Of a DNA stretch of 64,000 nt, positions 36,191 to 48,690 are shown piece after piece. The DNA comes from Halichoerus grypus (lineage: Eukaryota; Chordata; Mammalia; Carnivora; Phocidae), in contig NC_135719.1 of NCBI RefSeq assembly GCF_964656455.1, positions 128,073,444 to 128,137,443 on the forward strand. The letters run 5' to 3'. Under the pieces are notes generated by a model. The model saw only the letters and a list, made by a program, of their open reading frames with translations, did no database searches and was not told the origin of the DNA. Each line of letters begins with the position of its first letter. The stretch's first letter is position 1. A program made the position numbers and the translations under genes.

Positions 36191-37080
36191 GCAAGTACTT
36201 AACACATTAACAATAACAATAACAAGTACTTAAGTTAATATATTAATAATACTCAGTAGCAAGTACTATATTGTTAATGATGTATTTCCATTAATACAGG
36301 CATCACATGCTATTTAATTTATAGTTCACATATGTTTCTCCATGAAGATTGGGCTGTGTATACTCAGGTTTATAATCCTAGTATCTCCCCTAGTAGATGA
36401 TCATTAATATTGATGGTTACCTGAAGTCCTGGACCTGGACACTGGCCATCTCACTTGGGGCAAAGTTGGTGTCTTGGTTACGCAGACCTCCCAAATCTTA
36501 CCACTAGGATGTTGGTTTTGTTTTCTTGATAGAACTTGTCTGAAGGAGGTAAGTTTGCACTTGGGAGATAGCAAGATGTTCTGAACTGAGCATGTAGTGT
36601 GAAGCAAGGTGTGAAGGCTTGCTGGGAGGTATGTGTATGTGTGCGTGGCGGGGGGGCATGAGGAGAGGGAGGGAGAAGAGGGCTGGAGACCTTGGTAGGT
36701 AGGACAGTGCCAGCTATAGAAAGAAGAGGCAGGGAGAGTCTGGGAAGACTGAGGTAAATGAGGTGGCGGCCAGCATGCCTATGTACTTGGGAGGCAGGTT
36801 TGGGGTAGAGGATCATAAGGGGGAATACAGAGGCTGGACAGGCCTTCTGTCATGGAGGCATGATTGACTCACTCTCTTTCCTATCTCTGTTCATATGCCT
36901 TGCTGAGAAGGGGGTCTTCCCTGAGCCCCTTGTCCTAAATTGCAACCCTTTCCTTCCAGCTCTCCTAATTCCTCCTTCCCTGCTTTATTTTCTTCCAGAG
37001 TACTTATTGCCATTGAGCATACTATTTGTTATATGTATGTATTTGGTTATTATCTAACTCTCCCCAATAGAATTTACAAC
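36190..37080. other. Unique intronic sequence
   Basis: AT-rich partial duplications of TAGCAAGTACT at 36178-36270, then G+A-rich sequence at 36640-36760 and pyrimidine-rich sequence from 36870. No gene recognised. Confidence 0.35.
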
Positions 37081-37190
37081 CCACAAAGGCAAGTTCCTTA
37101 ATCTGTTTACACTGATATGTCACCAGCACCTGGAACATTCCTGACACAGAATAAGTGCCTAATAAATATTTGTTGAATGAATGAATCCCA
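37080..37190 (+). repeat. L2 3' terminus
   Basis: CACAAAGGCAAGTTCCTTAA, CAGCACCTGGAACATTCCTG, CTAATAAATATTTGTTGAAT followed by GAATGAAT. Confidence 0.8.
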
Positions 37191-37239
37191 CCAAACAAGC
37201 ATAGCTGCCATTTGCATTTTTGTATTCAGTCATTCAGTA

Positions 37240-37600
37240 CATAGGTTTAAAACATTTTTGTTAGAGGTGTAAGTTACATATAATAAATGGCACCCGTTTT
37301 AAATATACAGTTCAAGGACTATTGGCAGATATAATATCTGTGCAACCAAACACCACAATCAAGATCTAGAACATTCTTGTCACCCCAGAAAGGTTTTTTG
37401 TACCTCTTTGCAGTAAATCCTGTCCCCACCCATGGCCACAGGCAACCGCTGATGTTTTTCTAATTATTTATTGGCTTTGTTTTTTCTAGAATTTCATAAA
37501 ATTGGACTCAGACTCATGTTTTATTTTGCTCAATGTAACGTTTTTAAGATTTGTCTGTGTTGCATGTGGCAGTGGTTTGTTTGATTTTCTTGCTGAGTTG
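37240..37600. repeat. Old L1-type 3' fragment
   Basis: GTGTAAGTTACATATAATAA, TTTTAAATATACAGTTCAAG, CAACCAAACACCACAATCAA, AATTTCATAAAATTGGACTC. Typical ancient L1 3' region. Confidence 0.7.
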
Positions 37601-37644
37601 TAGAAAATGGTTTCTTATTTTACTTTGTGGTTTTTGTGACTACA

Positions 37645-37880
37645 AGCGAATGTGAACTCTGGATCTAGGCTGCCTGGTTGGAAATCTGGCTCTTCCACCT
37701 ACCAGCTGCATGGATTTAGGCAAGTTTATCTTCCCTGTGCCTCAGGCCTCTCATCTGTTAAATGGGGTGATAATCATACTTACCTCATAGGATTTTTGAG
37801 AGCAGGAGTAAACGAGGCAAAGCAAACACACAGAGGGCTTGAGTAGGGCCTGGTACACGGTAGGTATTTAATAGTTGTTA
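37645..37880 (+). repeat. MIR, sense, near full length
   Basis: GGCTGCCTGGTTGGAAATCT, CATCTGTTAAATGGGGTGAT, CTGGTACACGGTAGGTATTT. Confidence 0.8.
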
Positions 37881-38299
37881 GCTGTGTTTGCTTCCACTTT
37901 GCAAATGGAGGAAAAAAACCTCGAGACACAGAAAAGTAAAGTAATTTGCCCAGTGTTATTTGGATCCCAGGAAGAACCGAAACCCAAGTCTGTTTGATTG
38001 AACCTCTGTATTCTACTACCTCCCAGATTCTGGGCTGTCCTCCTTGGGCCAGAATCCTGTGTGTGTGGCACATACACAAGGAGAAAAGCTAGTGCTCAGC
38101 TTGGGGCATGTCTGGCTTCGCTATCTCAATGTTGTGAGGTAGGCTATCCCTATCAATTTCACCATCCCTGCCCCTGTGGGTGGAGTTTTGGCCCATCTTT
38201 TGGCCTGCACAGGGAGTAGGGATGGGCCTTCTTGCCCTTTGCTCCCCTCCTGGGCCCTCTCAGGCAGGTGAGCTTTGCATCAGGAACACTTCTTACAAT

Positions 38300-38515
38300 C
38301 ACACAGTATCAGCCCTGTGAGAAGTTAATTTGATAAACCCCACTCCAAAGCTCATTGAACCTGTCTATAATGATGCTTAATTAAAGTGCAGAAACTTTGA
38401 AGAGATAGCAAGTTACTGTTTAATGCAATACCAGAGTGCCACTATTCCACCATCTGCCTCCCTCTCTGCAGTAATTGCTTCCTGACATTTGTTTATTTTA
38501 ATTAGGAGAGCAGTC
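38300..38515. other. Repeat-free AT-rich block, candidate conserved non-coding element
   Basis: Contains GCTTAATTAAAGTGC, GCAGTAATTGCTTCC and TTTTAATTAGGAG. These TAATT cores are typical homeodomain-type sites. No repeat signature. Function inferred only from composition. Confidence 0.25.
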
Positions 38516-38519
38516 TTGA

Positions 38520-40700
38520 TCAAGAGGGAAGGCAGGCAGGGTCAGAACTTTTGAGGAGGAGGAAGAAAGTGGAAATGGAGAGCTATAATGTGGTGGTCGG
38601 GGCCTGAAGGGGAAGCATGTTGTCCTGATGGTGTAATTGGTTCCACCTTCCCATAGGGAGAGACCTGTGGAACTTTCTCCATGTGGTGAAAGCACATGGC
38701 TGACTCTGGGGTCATATGCTCAGGTTCTGTAGGTATCCTTTAGGGTGTATCAGAGCTGACTTTCTTGGTCAGAGAATAGAAACTCCTACTTTGTTAGGAG
38801 GGAGATTACAGATAGGGCTGGTCAGATTCCAGGATGGTGGTCCTAGCAGAACTAAGTTACTGGGAGCAGGTGGAGATACTTCTAGTTACAACAGGGTCTC
38901 AGAACCGAGGGAAAGAGAAGCTCACTCCTATGTATTGGCTCCATAGTTTCTTACTTGTGCTTTAATAGTCTGCCTGGTTATCTTTGATTGTATGTTGGTC
39001 ATTATACATGAACATTATTCATAATTATAAATTCAGAGCTGAGATGAAGAAGATACCTTCCTACAGGGAGAAATTTTATTTTTTTCTGGAAGTTATTCAA
39101 AGACACTATAAATCTAGGGGACCCTTCCCCTCAACCATTAAAAGCTTGAAGTTGCCTCAACAATGTAGGCAATTCAAACAGACTGCACAGGTACTCTTTA
39201 GGATGAGTCAATTTCTGGTTCTTTCTGACCCCGAGAGTCCCAGCTCATTGTGAGAAAGCTCTTCTTTTGGTCTCTCCATCTTATGCAGGTTCTGTGCATT
39301 GATTTCTGTCTCTTACTCTGGCAGACTGTCAAAACTAAGTTCAGATTTACCAGATTCAGAAAATTCCTTTAGGGCAAAAGTGATGTCCATACTTCTCTGG
39401 GTTCCTGATTCCCTTCACTGTTGAACTAGTATTTTCTTACTATCTGATCAGCATTTTGATGATTTAAAAAAGATCCACTGTATATTTTATCCAGGTTTTT
39501 CATTGTTTTCAATGGTGATAACCTGCCATTACCAGAAAGAGAATGTCCCTGGTAGTTGTTTTTAAATTACATATATTTTTACTTTTGGCAGCAGAACTAA
39601 ACAAAACAAAAAAGATAAAAGTGGAGCAGTTCTGGTTATAGGGGGGGCTAGAGGCCCTGAAGACCCGCCTCCCCTTTGTTTGATCCACATAGAGCATCTG
39701 TAAGTGCTTGGGTTTCATAGGTATGGTTTGAAAAACTGCTCTAAGGAACCCCTTGGTTTGACTGACTTTGAGGAACCACAGCTTTGGCAAAGCTCATCTG
39801 TTGCTTTCCCTGGAAACAAATGATTCTTGACATTTTAGGATGGCTGAAAGCCTAGATGTTGGGCAAGGTGCTGTAAGAAATGACAAAGTGTGCTGCCTGA
39901 GTCCCAGAGAGCCCCTGTGAAAGTAAGACCTGGGTAGTAGGGATCTTCTCAGTCTTCTTAGGAGTACTAAACTGAGTTGGGAGGAAGAGAACAGAAGCAG
40001 GGCAAGCATAGTAGGTATGTCAGTTTGGGTGTTCCAGGAGGCAGGTGTCAAGAAAGGATTAGACATGCGGGAATTTTATTGGGAGAAATGCTCATGAAGG
40101 ATAAAGGGGGAGGGAGCAAGAGTAGTCAGGGAGAGTGTTCAGACTTTGATGCAGATCTAATACCTATGCAGGGAGTGAGGTAGGAAGGACTGGGGATGAA
40201 GAAGCTCACTGCAGCACAGCTCAGAGAGTCTCAGCTATCCTGATAGAAAGTCCCCAAGCAACAGCTGCTTGTTAGAGGAATCCCCCTCTGTAGAGGAACA
40301 GACTTCACCATGCTTCTACATACTTGATCATCAGCTGGGAGCAGTCCTGGGGAGAGTGTAGCCTCATCAGGAATGCAGTGATGGATGCAAAGGAGTGGTA
40401 ACTGGAACTCTGTCAACTCTGTTCCCTGGAGCAAGTCCTCTTGAAGGAGATCTGAGTGGTGTACCTCCCTGATCACCCCTTTAGGGGTGGGCCACCCTAG
40501 ATTAGCAATGAGGCATTTGCGGAAACAAGAAAAGGGGGAGAGTCAGGCATTTTTTTTTTCCAGACCAAGGGGACAGCCATAGTGAACTGTTGCTTGCTTA
40601 TTTCTCAGGAGCTCAGTGTCCAAGTGGTGGGGTTCCACTCAGCTTGTTTGAGCATGTCATCAGAGCTTGTGAGGGCAGGCCTGTGGTAAAGATCCCTCTT
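38520..40700. other. Intronic sequence, no gene; possible unassigned old repeats
   Basis: Sequence at 40020-40480 (TTAGACATGCGGGAATTTTA and onward) has the feel of an old LTR or other dispersed repeat, but I cannot name it. The rest appears unique. Confidence 0.3.
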
Positions 40701-41440
40701 CATTACAGAAGTTACCCTGATGTGGCTGTTCATCCCCTCGCCCCTAGCTTCCTAAACCTTTACAATAGTTTTCAATTGCACTTAGGATAAAGACCATACC
40801 TTTTATCCTTTTTCACTTGGTCCAGGGGTCCTGCCTACTCTTCCATATTTTTTTTTTTTTTTAAAGATTTATTTATTTATTTGACAGAGAGAGACACAGC
40901 GAGAGAGAGAACACAAGCAGGGGGAGTGGGAGAGGGAGAAGCAGGCTTCCTGCCGAGCAGGGAGCCCCGATGCGGGGCTTGATCCCAGGACCCTGGGATC
41001 GACCTGAGCTGAAGGCAGACGCTTAACGACTGAGCCACCCAGGCGCCCCTCTTCCATATTTTTTACATACCACATCCTCCTCCCTGTCCCTGTTCCAGCC
41101 CCACTTATTGTTCAGTCCCTTGTCTTTGCCTTTATATTTCCACCACAAAGCCTTTGTCTGTGATATTTCCTCTGTCTGGGATGCTCTTGCCTCCCTCTTC
41201 GCTCTTCTCCCTACATCAGCCAAGGATCCCTTCCTCAGGGAGGACCAAAGTCCCTACATAGGAGCTCTCACATTGCCATGTTTTTTCCATTGTAGGCACA
41301 GTTGTACATCTTTTGTGGCTGTTTATTCAATCCCTGGCTTTCTCACTAGACTAGAAGCTCCACAAGGGCAGGACCACATCTGTCTTTCCTGTTCCTTATA
41401 CCTCCATACCTAGAACGCTGGACATGCTAAATCAAATGTT
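40700..41440 (+). repeat. L2 LINE 3' portion split by a CanSINE
   Basis: Left half to 40853 (TTGCACTTAGGATAAAGACC, CCTTTTTCACTTGGTCC). Right half from 41049 (GTCTGGGATGCTCTTGCC, TAGACTAGAAGCTCCACAAG, GGGCAGGACCACATCTG). Removing the SINE and one target copy rejoins the L2. Confidence 0.8.
40854..41048 (-). mobile_element. CanSINE, young, perfect 16-base target-site duplication
   Basis: TTTATTTATTTATTTGACAG tail side, GAGCAGGGAGCCCCGATGC, GGGCTTGATCCCAGGACCC, CTGAGCCACCCAGGCGCCC head. CTCTTCCATATTTTTT is found at 40838-40853 and 41049-41064. Confidence 0.97.
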
Positions 41441-41589
41441 TTGTTTTAGTAAATAATCTATGGAAGATGAGATGATGAGAATACTTGGATATCCAATAAG
41501 TAAAAGTAAAATATGCATAGAAACAAAATATAAGGCAGGGTAAGACATGCTCTCCAGGACTGAGAGTGACTTTTGAGGTCCTTGTTAGC

Positions 41590-41740
41590 CCAACCTCCTT
41601 GTCTCATGTTGGACTGAGCCTGGGATGGGATGGGGGGCGGGATGACTTCCCTGTGTTCACACAGCTAGTGTGTGCCAGGGCTTGGACTCATACCTTAGTC
41701 TTTCAACTCTGAGTCCAGTGCTGTCATTGCCAAGGGAGGC
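41590..41740 (-). repeat. MIR-like fragment
   Basis: TTCACACAGCTAGTGTGTGC, then CTCTGAGTCCAGTGCTGTC. Confidence 0.5.
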
Positions 41741-41809
41741 TGTGTATGATCACATAGCATGTGATTTAGTGGCAGGTGCCTGGCTTCTGGATGGGCGCTG
41801 TTCTCACTG

Positions 41810-41985
41810 TTGATCTGACCTTAAGTACATATGTCATTATTCTGTTTGGCTGTTTCCTCATCTGTAACATGGGGACAATAAGGTGTATTTTAAATGGAAA
41901 CTTCGAAGTTTAAACGAGGTAATATGTGAAGGGAAAAAAAATGAGTGCTTTTCATAAACTCTTAAGTGTTTTACAAATGTTGTTA
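41810..41985 (+). repeat. MIR fragment, sense
   Basis: CTGTTTCCTCATCTGTAACA, GGGGACAATAAGGTG, TAAACGAGGTAATATGTG. Confidence 0.65.
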
Positions 41986-41999
41986 CTGTCTCATGTTTT

Positions 42000-43140
42000 A
42001 TTACTATTTGGTAGAAGAAGTCCAAAGCCAGTGGTGACAGGGGTGGATGGGGATAGCATCAGGCCCTGTTGCTAACTGTGTTCCATTCCAGCCCCCTCTT
42101 CTCCTGTGGTTAGGATATTTCTTATGTATTTCTTCCAAGGAACTGAAAAAGTTAAATTTTTGGAACATCAGCTCTATGAAGAAAAGAGGAAATGGGACAG
42201 CTGGTTGGGGCATCACTTAGCCTCCCTGGGCCTGGGTCCCTTCATCAGTGAAAGGAAGGAGCAATAGTAAGTGATGTCTAAAAGCTCCTTTCAGTAGGAA
42301 GCCCTGTAAACCTTCATGAATGGGAAGGAGGCTATCATCGGACAGACTCCCAAGCACAGAGCAAGAGAGATTCTTCACATTCCAGAAAGAACTTTCTGGC
42401 ACCTAGGGTAGTTAAATGCTGGAAAAGGAGAAGGCAACAATATGTATGCAGATTCTTTTGGGAGGTCTTTACAAAGAGAAGAAACACCCATCTTTGGCCT
42501 TGCTGGGACTGGGGAAAGAGATAAAGAAGCCTTTGAAGTGATTTCTACTCAGCCCATAAGGGACAATGCCTAAAATGCCATGAGGTTACAGGGTTGACAT
42601 GCCCTTTCCACACACTCTTTCCTGTTGAGCCTGTTTCCTGCTCCTGCTGCCACTCCAAGGCTTGTGTACCTGGGTCAGAGTTCTCAGGGCCTCCCACCTC
42701 CTTCTGTGTTCTGAACTTGGGCTCTTCCTCCCTGTTTACTACTTCCTTTTCCTCAACAGCATCCCTCCAGCAGCTACTCCAGATAATAAAAGTTCAGCAT
42801 GGTTACTGATAACTGCTCCTATAAAAGGCTAATGTGGGGAATTTTCTGTCAAGATGACCAATGAAAGAGAAAAAAGAGGAGCAAGTTTGATTAAAAATTT
42901 TTAGAGAGCAAGATGTAAAAACTTTAATTGGTTTTATTTTTGCTACCATTTTCAGCATGGATGTGTCTCCCTTCCTTATTTTTAACCCTCTTGAGATTGG
43001 ATAGAGATTTTCCAAGCAAGTGTAAAAGTAATTATATTCAAAGACAGATTTTTTTTCCCCCTAAAGTATCACATTAATTGTCTTTTTCTGGGGCTAATTG
43101 TCTTTTCTTTGGCCCAGGTGTGAATAGACTGCTTTGGGCT
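42000..43140. other. Mostly unique intronic sequence
   Basis: A weak MIR-like trace lies at 42205-42280. The stretch 42795-43100 is AT-rich and repeat-free, with TAAAAACTTTAATTGG. No gene recognised. Confidence 0.35.
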
Positions 43141-43149
43141 AGTAATAAT

Positions 43150-43340
43150 TTGCATTTATAAGTGTTTTTCATATACAGAATTTTATTTTGTCCTCCAGAT
43201 GTCCCTGTGCTTTGTGGTTGTTTTTGTTCCCTTTTCCCAGATGAGCAAACTGAGGCCCAACTTGGCAAAGCTCACAAAGCTAGCTCCAACTCCTGTACCC
43301 ACACTACCCCTTCCAACCTTGTTCTACCACCTCCCACAGC
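43150..43340 (-). repeat. MIR fragment
   Basis: TTCCCAGATGAGCAAACTGA, GGCCCAACTTGGCAAAGCTC. Confidence 0.6.
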
Positions 43341-43819
43341 CCTGCCTAGAGGTGGTAAAGCCACAAGGGCCCCTTGAACTCTAGCTGAACAGTCCCTCTG
43401 AGTTTCACAGAAGCTTGCAAAAGAAAGTCTGCTGGAGACAAAGTTTCTATCAGTTGGTGGGAGCATGAAGACCTTCCTGGGAGTATAGGAGGTTGAAAAG
43501 GTGATTATTTCCAGAGGATGGTGGGATCCCTCTGGAAATTTTGTGTCATATCTGATGCTGAGAACCTTTTGGTGTTTGCCTGAGGTTTTTTAACTCTATA
43601 ATAATTTAAGGTTGGTAGGACCAGAAAACCCAGGATTAAAGTGAGGTCCCCTCAGATTTTGGTTTCCAGCAGAAATTGGATAGGGTGAGAAATATAGAAA
43701 AAGGAGGCCACTTTTGAGAAACTTAATTAGATAAACATAGAACATCATGTAGCCAAAGTCCAAATTATTAATCTCAAAGGCTAACCACTACAGGACACAA
43801 TGGAAGGCACCTCAATCCA

Positions 43820-43990
43820 AGGGTTTGATCTTAGCTACTTCCTAGCTGTGTGACCTTAGACAAGTTACTTAGCCTTGAAGTCTCAATTTCCCCATCCCTA
43901 AAGTGCAGGTAATAATACAATGCTGGATTTCTTCAGGGATAAAATGACAACAGTGCTTCGTATCCAGTAAGCTTTCAAAAATGTTAGCTG
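43820..43990 (+). repeat. MIR, sense
   Basis: CTTCCTAGCTGTGTGACCTT, AGACAAGTTACTTAGCCTTG. Confidence 0.75.
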
Positions 43991-44620
43991 ATCCTGGAGT
44001 CTGAATCTAAGGAGATTGGACTCTTTCCTATTGGCAACCAACAAGGAAGCCTTTGGAGTTTCTTTAGAAGCATGCAAGTGATATGTTTAAATGTGAATTT
44101 TAGAAAGTTAATTCTGTCTTGGAAGCGGTGTATAAGGAGGGTTGGAAGTAGGAAGAAGTTGCAAGTACTAAGATCATTTGAAATAATCCAAATGAAAGAG
44201 ATGTGCTTGAACTGAGTGGTGTGGAAAGAGAAGGAGGGGCGAGGGATGTAGAAAGAGGAGAGAGAAGGAAATAGGAGGTGTTGAGATGACATAGGGACAC
44301 ATGAAGATTGATTGGATGTGGGGTAGTGAGAGAGAGGTGAGGATAATGGATAATGCCTAGGTTGCCAATTGGGCCTACCGAATGGATGATGATATTAGGG
44401 AAGATAACAAATCAGAAGGAATAGTTAAGGCAGGGTGTGGACAAGGAAAATAATAAATAGGTTTTAGTTAAGGTATGTCTGAGTTGCCTGGGGGACATCA
44501 AGGACCAGGAGTGGGTAGGTGGTGAAGGAATTTGGGGACAGAGCTCCAGGGGACACTGACATCCAAAGGATGGGGTGGGGAGAGGGCAATTAAAAGTTAC
44601 TTTCACAGGCAGAGTGATTT
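43990..44620 (-). repeat. L2 fragment
   Basis: GATTGATTGGATGTGGGGTA, GATAATGCCTAGGTTGCC, GGACATCAAGGACC, GGACAGAGCTCCAGGGGACA. Antisense L2 in order. Confidence 0.65.
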
Positions 44621-45790
44621 TCAAGGAGGCAGGAGATTCACAGAAGGGGTCAACAGGGCCAAAAGCAACAAACAGACAGGTCTTGGAGGGTGCCTGAGAA
44701 GAGGCTCTTGTTTGGGTATTTCCAAAGACACTGGTAACCTTAGAAAGAGCTCTGTGAGTTGAGGATGTGTTGGGGACAGAAGCCAGCTACAGAAGATAAG
44801 GATAGAAAGGGAGAAGTGGGGATTATATGTCTTGATGGAGAGAAGAATTATAGAATATTCCAGAGGTAAAGGAAGAAGGAAGGTTTTGTTTCATTTTAAG
44901 GTTCCAAGCCTGTGGCTGAGCAGTGGGTCAGGTGAGAAAGGGATGAGCAACGGGGTAGAGAGGAAAGTTCAGGGAAGGTAATGATAGAACAAGGAGGTGA
45001 GAGCTTGGAGATAGAGAATGGGGGAGTCAGTCTGGAAGGGACTGTTTTTCATGGAGAAGGGAAGAGTGGGGCAAGCAGTTGGGAGAAAAATGAGCTGAAG
45101 GGGAGAGACATGCAGGCCTGTGCATCCGCAGACCTCACTTTCCCCCATAAAATGGAAGCCCCTGTGGCATCTACTGAGTGAAGAAGGGGGAAAGGGTTTG
45201 GCAGAACTGAAGAAGAAAGCAGATTGAGAAAAAGTTTAAGGGTTATTGAGCCACCAGAATCAAGAGGGACAGAATTAGAGTTCCACTCACTGGCATGGTG
45301 GGCTGTTGGTTTCTGGTACTGATTAGTTACTCAGGAGGAAGGCAGTGGGTGCTTAGATGTCCTCCATGGGGGAGGACTGTCGGGATGAGGGTGTTGGGAG
45401 TCTGTGGCATGAGGGAATGGTTGGCCATGAAGCCCTGTCTAGGTCAGGAGTTAAGGGGGTGAGGAAGGGGTGATACATGGAGAGAGTGGGAAGAGTTGGA
45501 ACTGCTATGGCTTTATAGGTCAAAGAAGGTAATTAGGAAGAGATGGAAAATAGAAATAAGGTTTTTCTGAGATAAGTGGTGGAGAAGTAGTTCTGGGTGA
45601 CTCAAAGTCCAGGTGGGTATGAAGGGAGTAAAGATGATAGGAAGGTTACGAAAGCAGAAGAAACCATGGGGCTGTGAAACTAGAACAACTGTATACATGG
45701 ACATTTGACACAGTGGTTGGAGTCAAGGTGCAGAAGGGGACTGTTAGCTAGGATTTAAACATATCAGTGAATGTGACAGAGTAATCTTGG
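44620..45790. other. G+A-rich intronic stretch, probably further degenerate L2
   Basis: Purine-rich + strand with L2-like scraps (GGCTTTATAGGTCAAAGAAG near 45510). No open frame with gene character. Confidence 0.35.
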
Positions 45791-45794
45791 GGTG

Positions 45795-46215
45795 ATGTAT
45801 TGGTCAGTTATTACTGTATAATAGATAACCACAAAAATTACTGGTGGCATGCAATAGTAAGCACTAATTCAATTTCTATACCAGGAGATGGTTGATTTAG
45901 GCCAGACTTATCTGGGTAATTCATTGATCTTGCATCTGCAGGTTGTATGGGATTTGGCTGATATAGGTTGGTCATGCTTGGGGTGGCTGGCTAGAATGGC
46001 TCTGGTCATTCACCTCTTGGGACTGGCAGGCTAGCCCAGGCTGTTTTCATCATGATAGCAGAGGTACAAAGGAGCAAGTACTTTTCAAACCTTTAGTCAT
46101 GTCATGCCTTCTAATATTTCTTTGGCCAAAGTCAAGGGGTGGGGAAGTATTCCACCTATGGAGATAGATGGGGTGATGAGTGAAATTTTTTGCACAATAA
46201 CCTAATTGACCACAA
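45795..46215 (+). mobile_element. LTR-like (MaLR/ERVL-type) fragment
   Basis: GTCAGTTATTACTGTATAAT, AGATAACCACAAAAATTACT resembles the start of ancient mammalian LTRs. The middle still shows GGCTGGCTAGAATGGCTCTG. No retroviral gene is present. Exact family not assigned. Confidence 0.45.
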
Positions 46216-46538
46216 GTGGTAGATAAACACTGAGTATGGAGAGGGGATGGGTTGCAGATGCCATAGGACCCTTGAATGGCAAAAGTAGGAGGAAAAGATG
46301 CTATCTGCTTTGCTCCCATCCTGAGATACAAGTGGCCCTAACTGAGAATGTTTGGCAAAGAAATCATTTGATTAGAGAAGATACAGGATTTTGTATTGTG
46401 AGGAGTCAAATATGAACAGCAGGAATTCCAGAGATCACAGAGGGAAGGGTTCAAAAGAGGCATCAGGAGGCAGCTGGCTACCCAGAGTCAGAGAGCACGT
46501 GCCTGAACAGTCCTAGACTTAGGAATAAAAGTGGCAGA

Positions 46539-46593
<55 letters not shown>

Positions 46594-46594
46594 G
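46539..46594. repeat. (AC)n microsatellite with interruptions
   Basis: About 56 bases of AC with two AAAC interruptions, at about 46555 and 46582. Confidence 0.95.
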
Positions 46595-46837
46595 CTGCCA
46601 GAAGAGCTTGGGCTGACCCAAGGTAAACTCTTTCGGAGACTTATTATTTTGGGAAGGTGTTGTAAAGACCAGCCCCCACATTGCCTTGAATGGGGCTCTG
46701 CGTGCTGGATCTTTCTGACTAACTGAGGAGGACAGATGCTTCCCGGGGAGGAGATGTTTCTAGGGAGAGGCGGTCACAGCTCCATACTATACTTGGGATT
46801 TCACAATTGCTTTTACTCTGACAGGGTGTTGGGGACT

Positions 46838-46856
46838 TTTTTTTTTTTTTTTTTTG
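46838..46856. repeat. Poly(T) tract
   Basis: About 19 consecutive T, with no SINE body attached on either side. Confidence 0.8.
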
Positions 46857-47049
46857 GTACTACAAATAAAGAAGCAAGAGGGTGGGTGTGGGAAGGAAAC
46901 TATTTTAATGGAGATCCAGTAATAGCAATAACATCCATCCTTGGAAAGAGAGACTCTAGGAGAAAGATGGATGGGGGTAAAATACCTCAAACCTATTCTT
47001 TCTCTCTCTGCAGAGCCTCTTAATAATTTTGAGTGTTCTTGACCTTCCC

Positions 47050-47185
47050 TCCCCTACTAGGCTATAAGCTCGCTGAAGGTAAAGGCTGAGCCTGTTTTAT
47101 TCTTAGCCCTATCCCCACTGCTGACAGCACACACAACATAATTGGTGCACAATAAATATTTTGAGTGGATGAATGGATGAGTGAT
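47050..47185 (+). repeat. L2 3' terminus
   Basis: AGGCTATAAGCTCGCTGAAG, GGTGCACAATAAATATTTTG, GATGAATGGATGAG. Confidence 0.75.
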
Positions 47186-47534
47186 AAGAAACTTAAAAGC
47201 TTGTATATATGTCTCCACTTAAAAGAACTCCAAACTTTCATAGTCCACAAATATTTAGGGATCTCTTGACTATCATGCAGGTGACCAGACTCTGGGCATT
47301 CATAGACAGTGAGACATAGTTCTTGCCAGATGGTCGCTTACCTTCACTTGCAGCATAGGGAACAGTAGCTAACAATGCAGAGCTGTATGGAAGTGGCTCA
47401 AGCCTCAGTTTGCTTCATCTGCAAAAGAAGGAGGCTTGACCAGATTTATTCAGGTTTCTTTTCTACAAGGCTTCTTGGAGCCTCAATATTCTGTTGTTCA
47501 TTGCCAGTCTCTAAAATCAGAAAACTGTTTGATG

Positions 47535-47890
47535 CCTAGTTAGTTTGGGCTTCTATAACAGATATAGCATAGAGTAGGTGCCTTAAACAGAAAATATTTA
47601 TTTTTCACAGTTCCACAGGCTGGAAAGTCTAAGATCAGGGTGATGGCGGATCTGGCTTCTGGTGAGGACCCGCTTCCTGGTTTGTAGATGACTGTCTTCT
47701 TGTATCCAAACATGGTGGAGAGCAGAGAGAGGAAGAAGCAAGATCTTTGATGTTGGCTATAAGGGCCCTATTTCCATTCACAAGGGCTTCACCTTCAGGT
47801 CCTACTGACCTCCCAGAGGCCCCATGTCTTAATATCATCACACTGGGGACCAGGCTTCCACATATGAATTTTGTTATCAACAAACATTGT
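47535..47890 (+). mobile_element. MaLR/MLT1-type LTR fragment
   Basis: GGGCTTCTATAACAGATATA, CACAGTTCCACAGGCTGGAA, AGTCTAAGATCAGGGTG, GAGGACCCGCTTCCTGGTTT, TATCATCACACTGGGGACC, CATATGAATTTTG. This is the standard layout of a mammalian MaLR-like LTR. No internal genes. Confidence 0.65.
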
Positions 47891-48690
47891 ATGAATAGCA
47901 ATGTTTCTGAAACATATTTACCACGAAGACTTTTTCTTTCTCCTCTTTTTGTTTTTGTTTTTAGAGCATCTCATGGGACTGGTTTTCTGAGGAGCGTACT
48001 TTAGGAAGTGTGGGTTTATGCTAGTTCTAGTGGACTAATCCTTACAGTTTCTTCTGAAGGTCATCCCCGTCCCAACTTCATGGACATAATTGCACCAGAC
48101 TTAATGTTTTTTGTTTTGTTTTTTCCCTGTACTCAGGAAGTGCTTTTTAGAGCACTCAAAGTGTTCAGGCATCTGGTTATTCTTTGTCCTGATGATGTTG
48201 GAAGTGGATGTTAAGGTTTCAGGATTCGTTCATACCTACTAAGCTTCTATTTTGGTCCACTCTTCCCAGAGCAGCTGAGCACCCTGCACCCCAGGGAGGA
48301 TTTGAGGCATCCAGGATGACTTTCTCTCTAGAGGCTTGGGGACAAAGAGACTGGGCTGTGTAAGGGTGTGGCCAGAGGCTGAGAGGTCTGGACATGTCAA
48401 CATAGGCTAGAATCAAGAATTCCACAAACCAGGCAGTTCTGGGTTATGGCACTGAATCTAGAGCAGGGGCTATTAGCTTCTTTCTCCCTTTTTTTGGATT
48501 ATCCACTTGGATAGGATGTGGTCTCAGGTATGGGATCAGTGTGGCTGTTCAGGTGTATGGGGAATAGCCATGTAGGGTTAAGACTTGGTATAGGGATCGA
48601 GTTCAGGTCCTTCTTATATCGCCTCTGGATAACAGCAATGATCTGCTAATTGGTCTGTCTGCTTCAAAACCAGTTCCCTTACTAATTAAA
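47890..48690. other. Unique intronic sequence
   Basis: No recognised gene or repeat. Confidence 0.35.

Noticed and set aside
46478..46681. 67-codon frame with VCVCVC run
   Set aside because: Translation of the (AC)n microsatellite.
45795..47890. Possible endogenous retrovirus from the two LTR-like fragments
   Set aside because: The two fragments are of different, degenerate types and no gag, pol or env frame lies between them; only old LTR remnants are supported.
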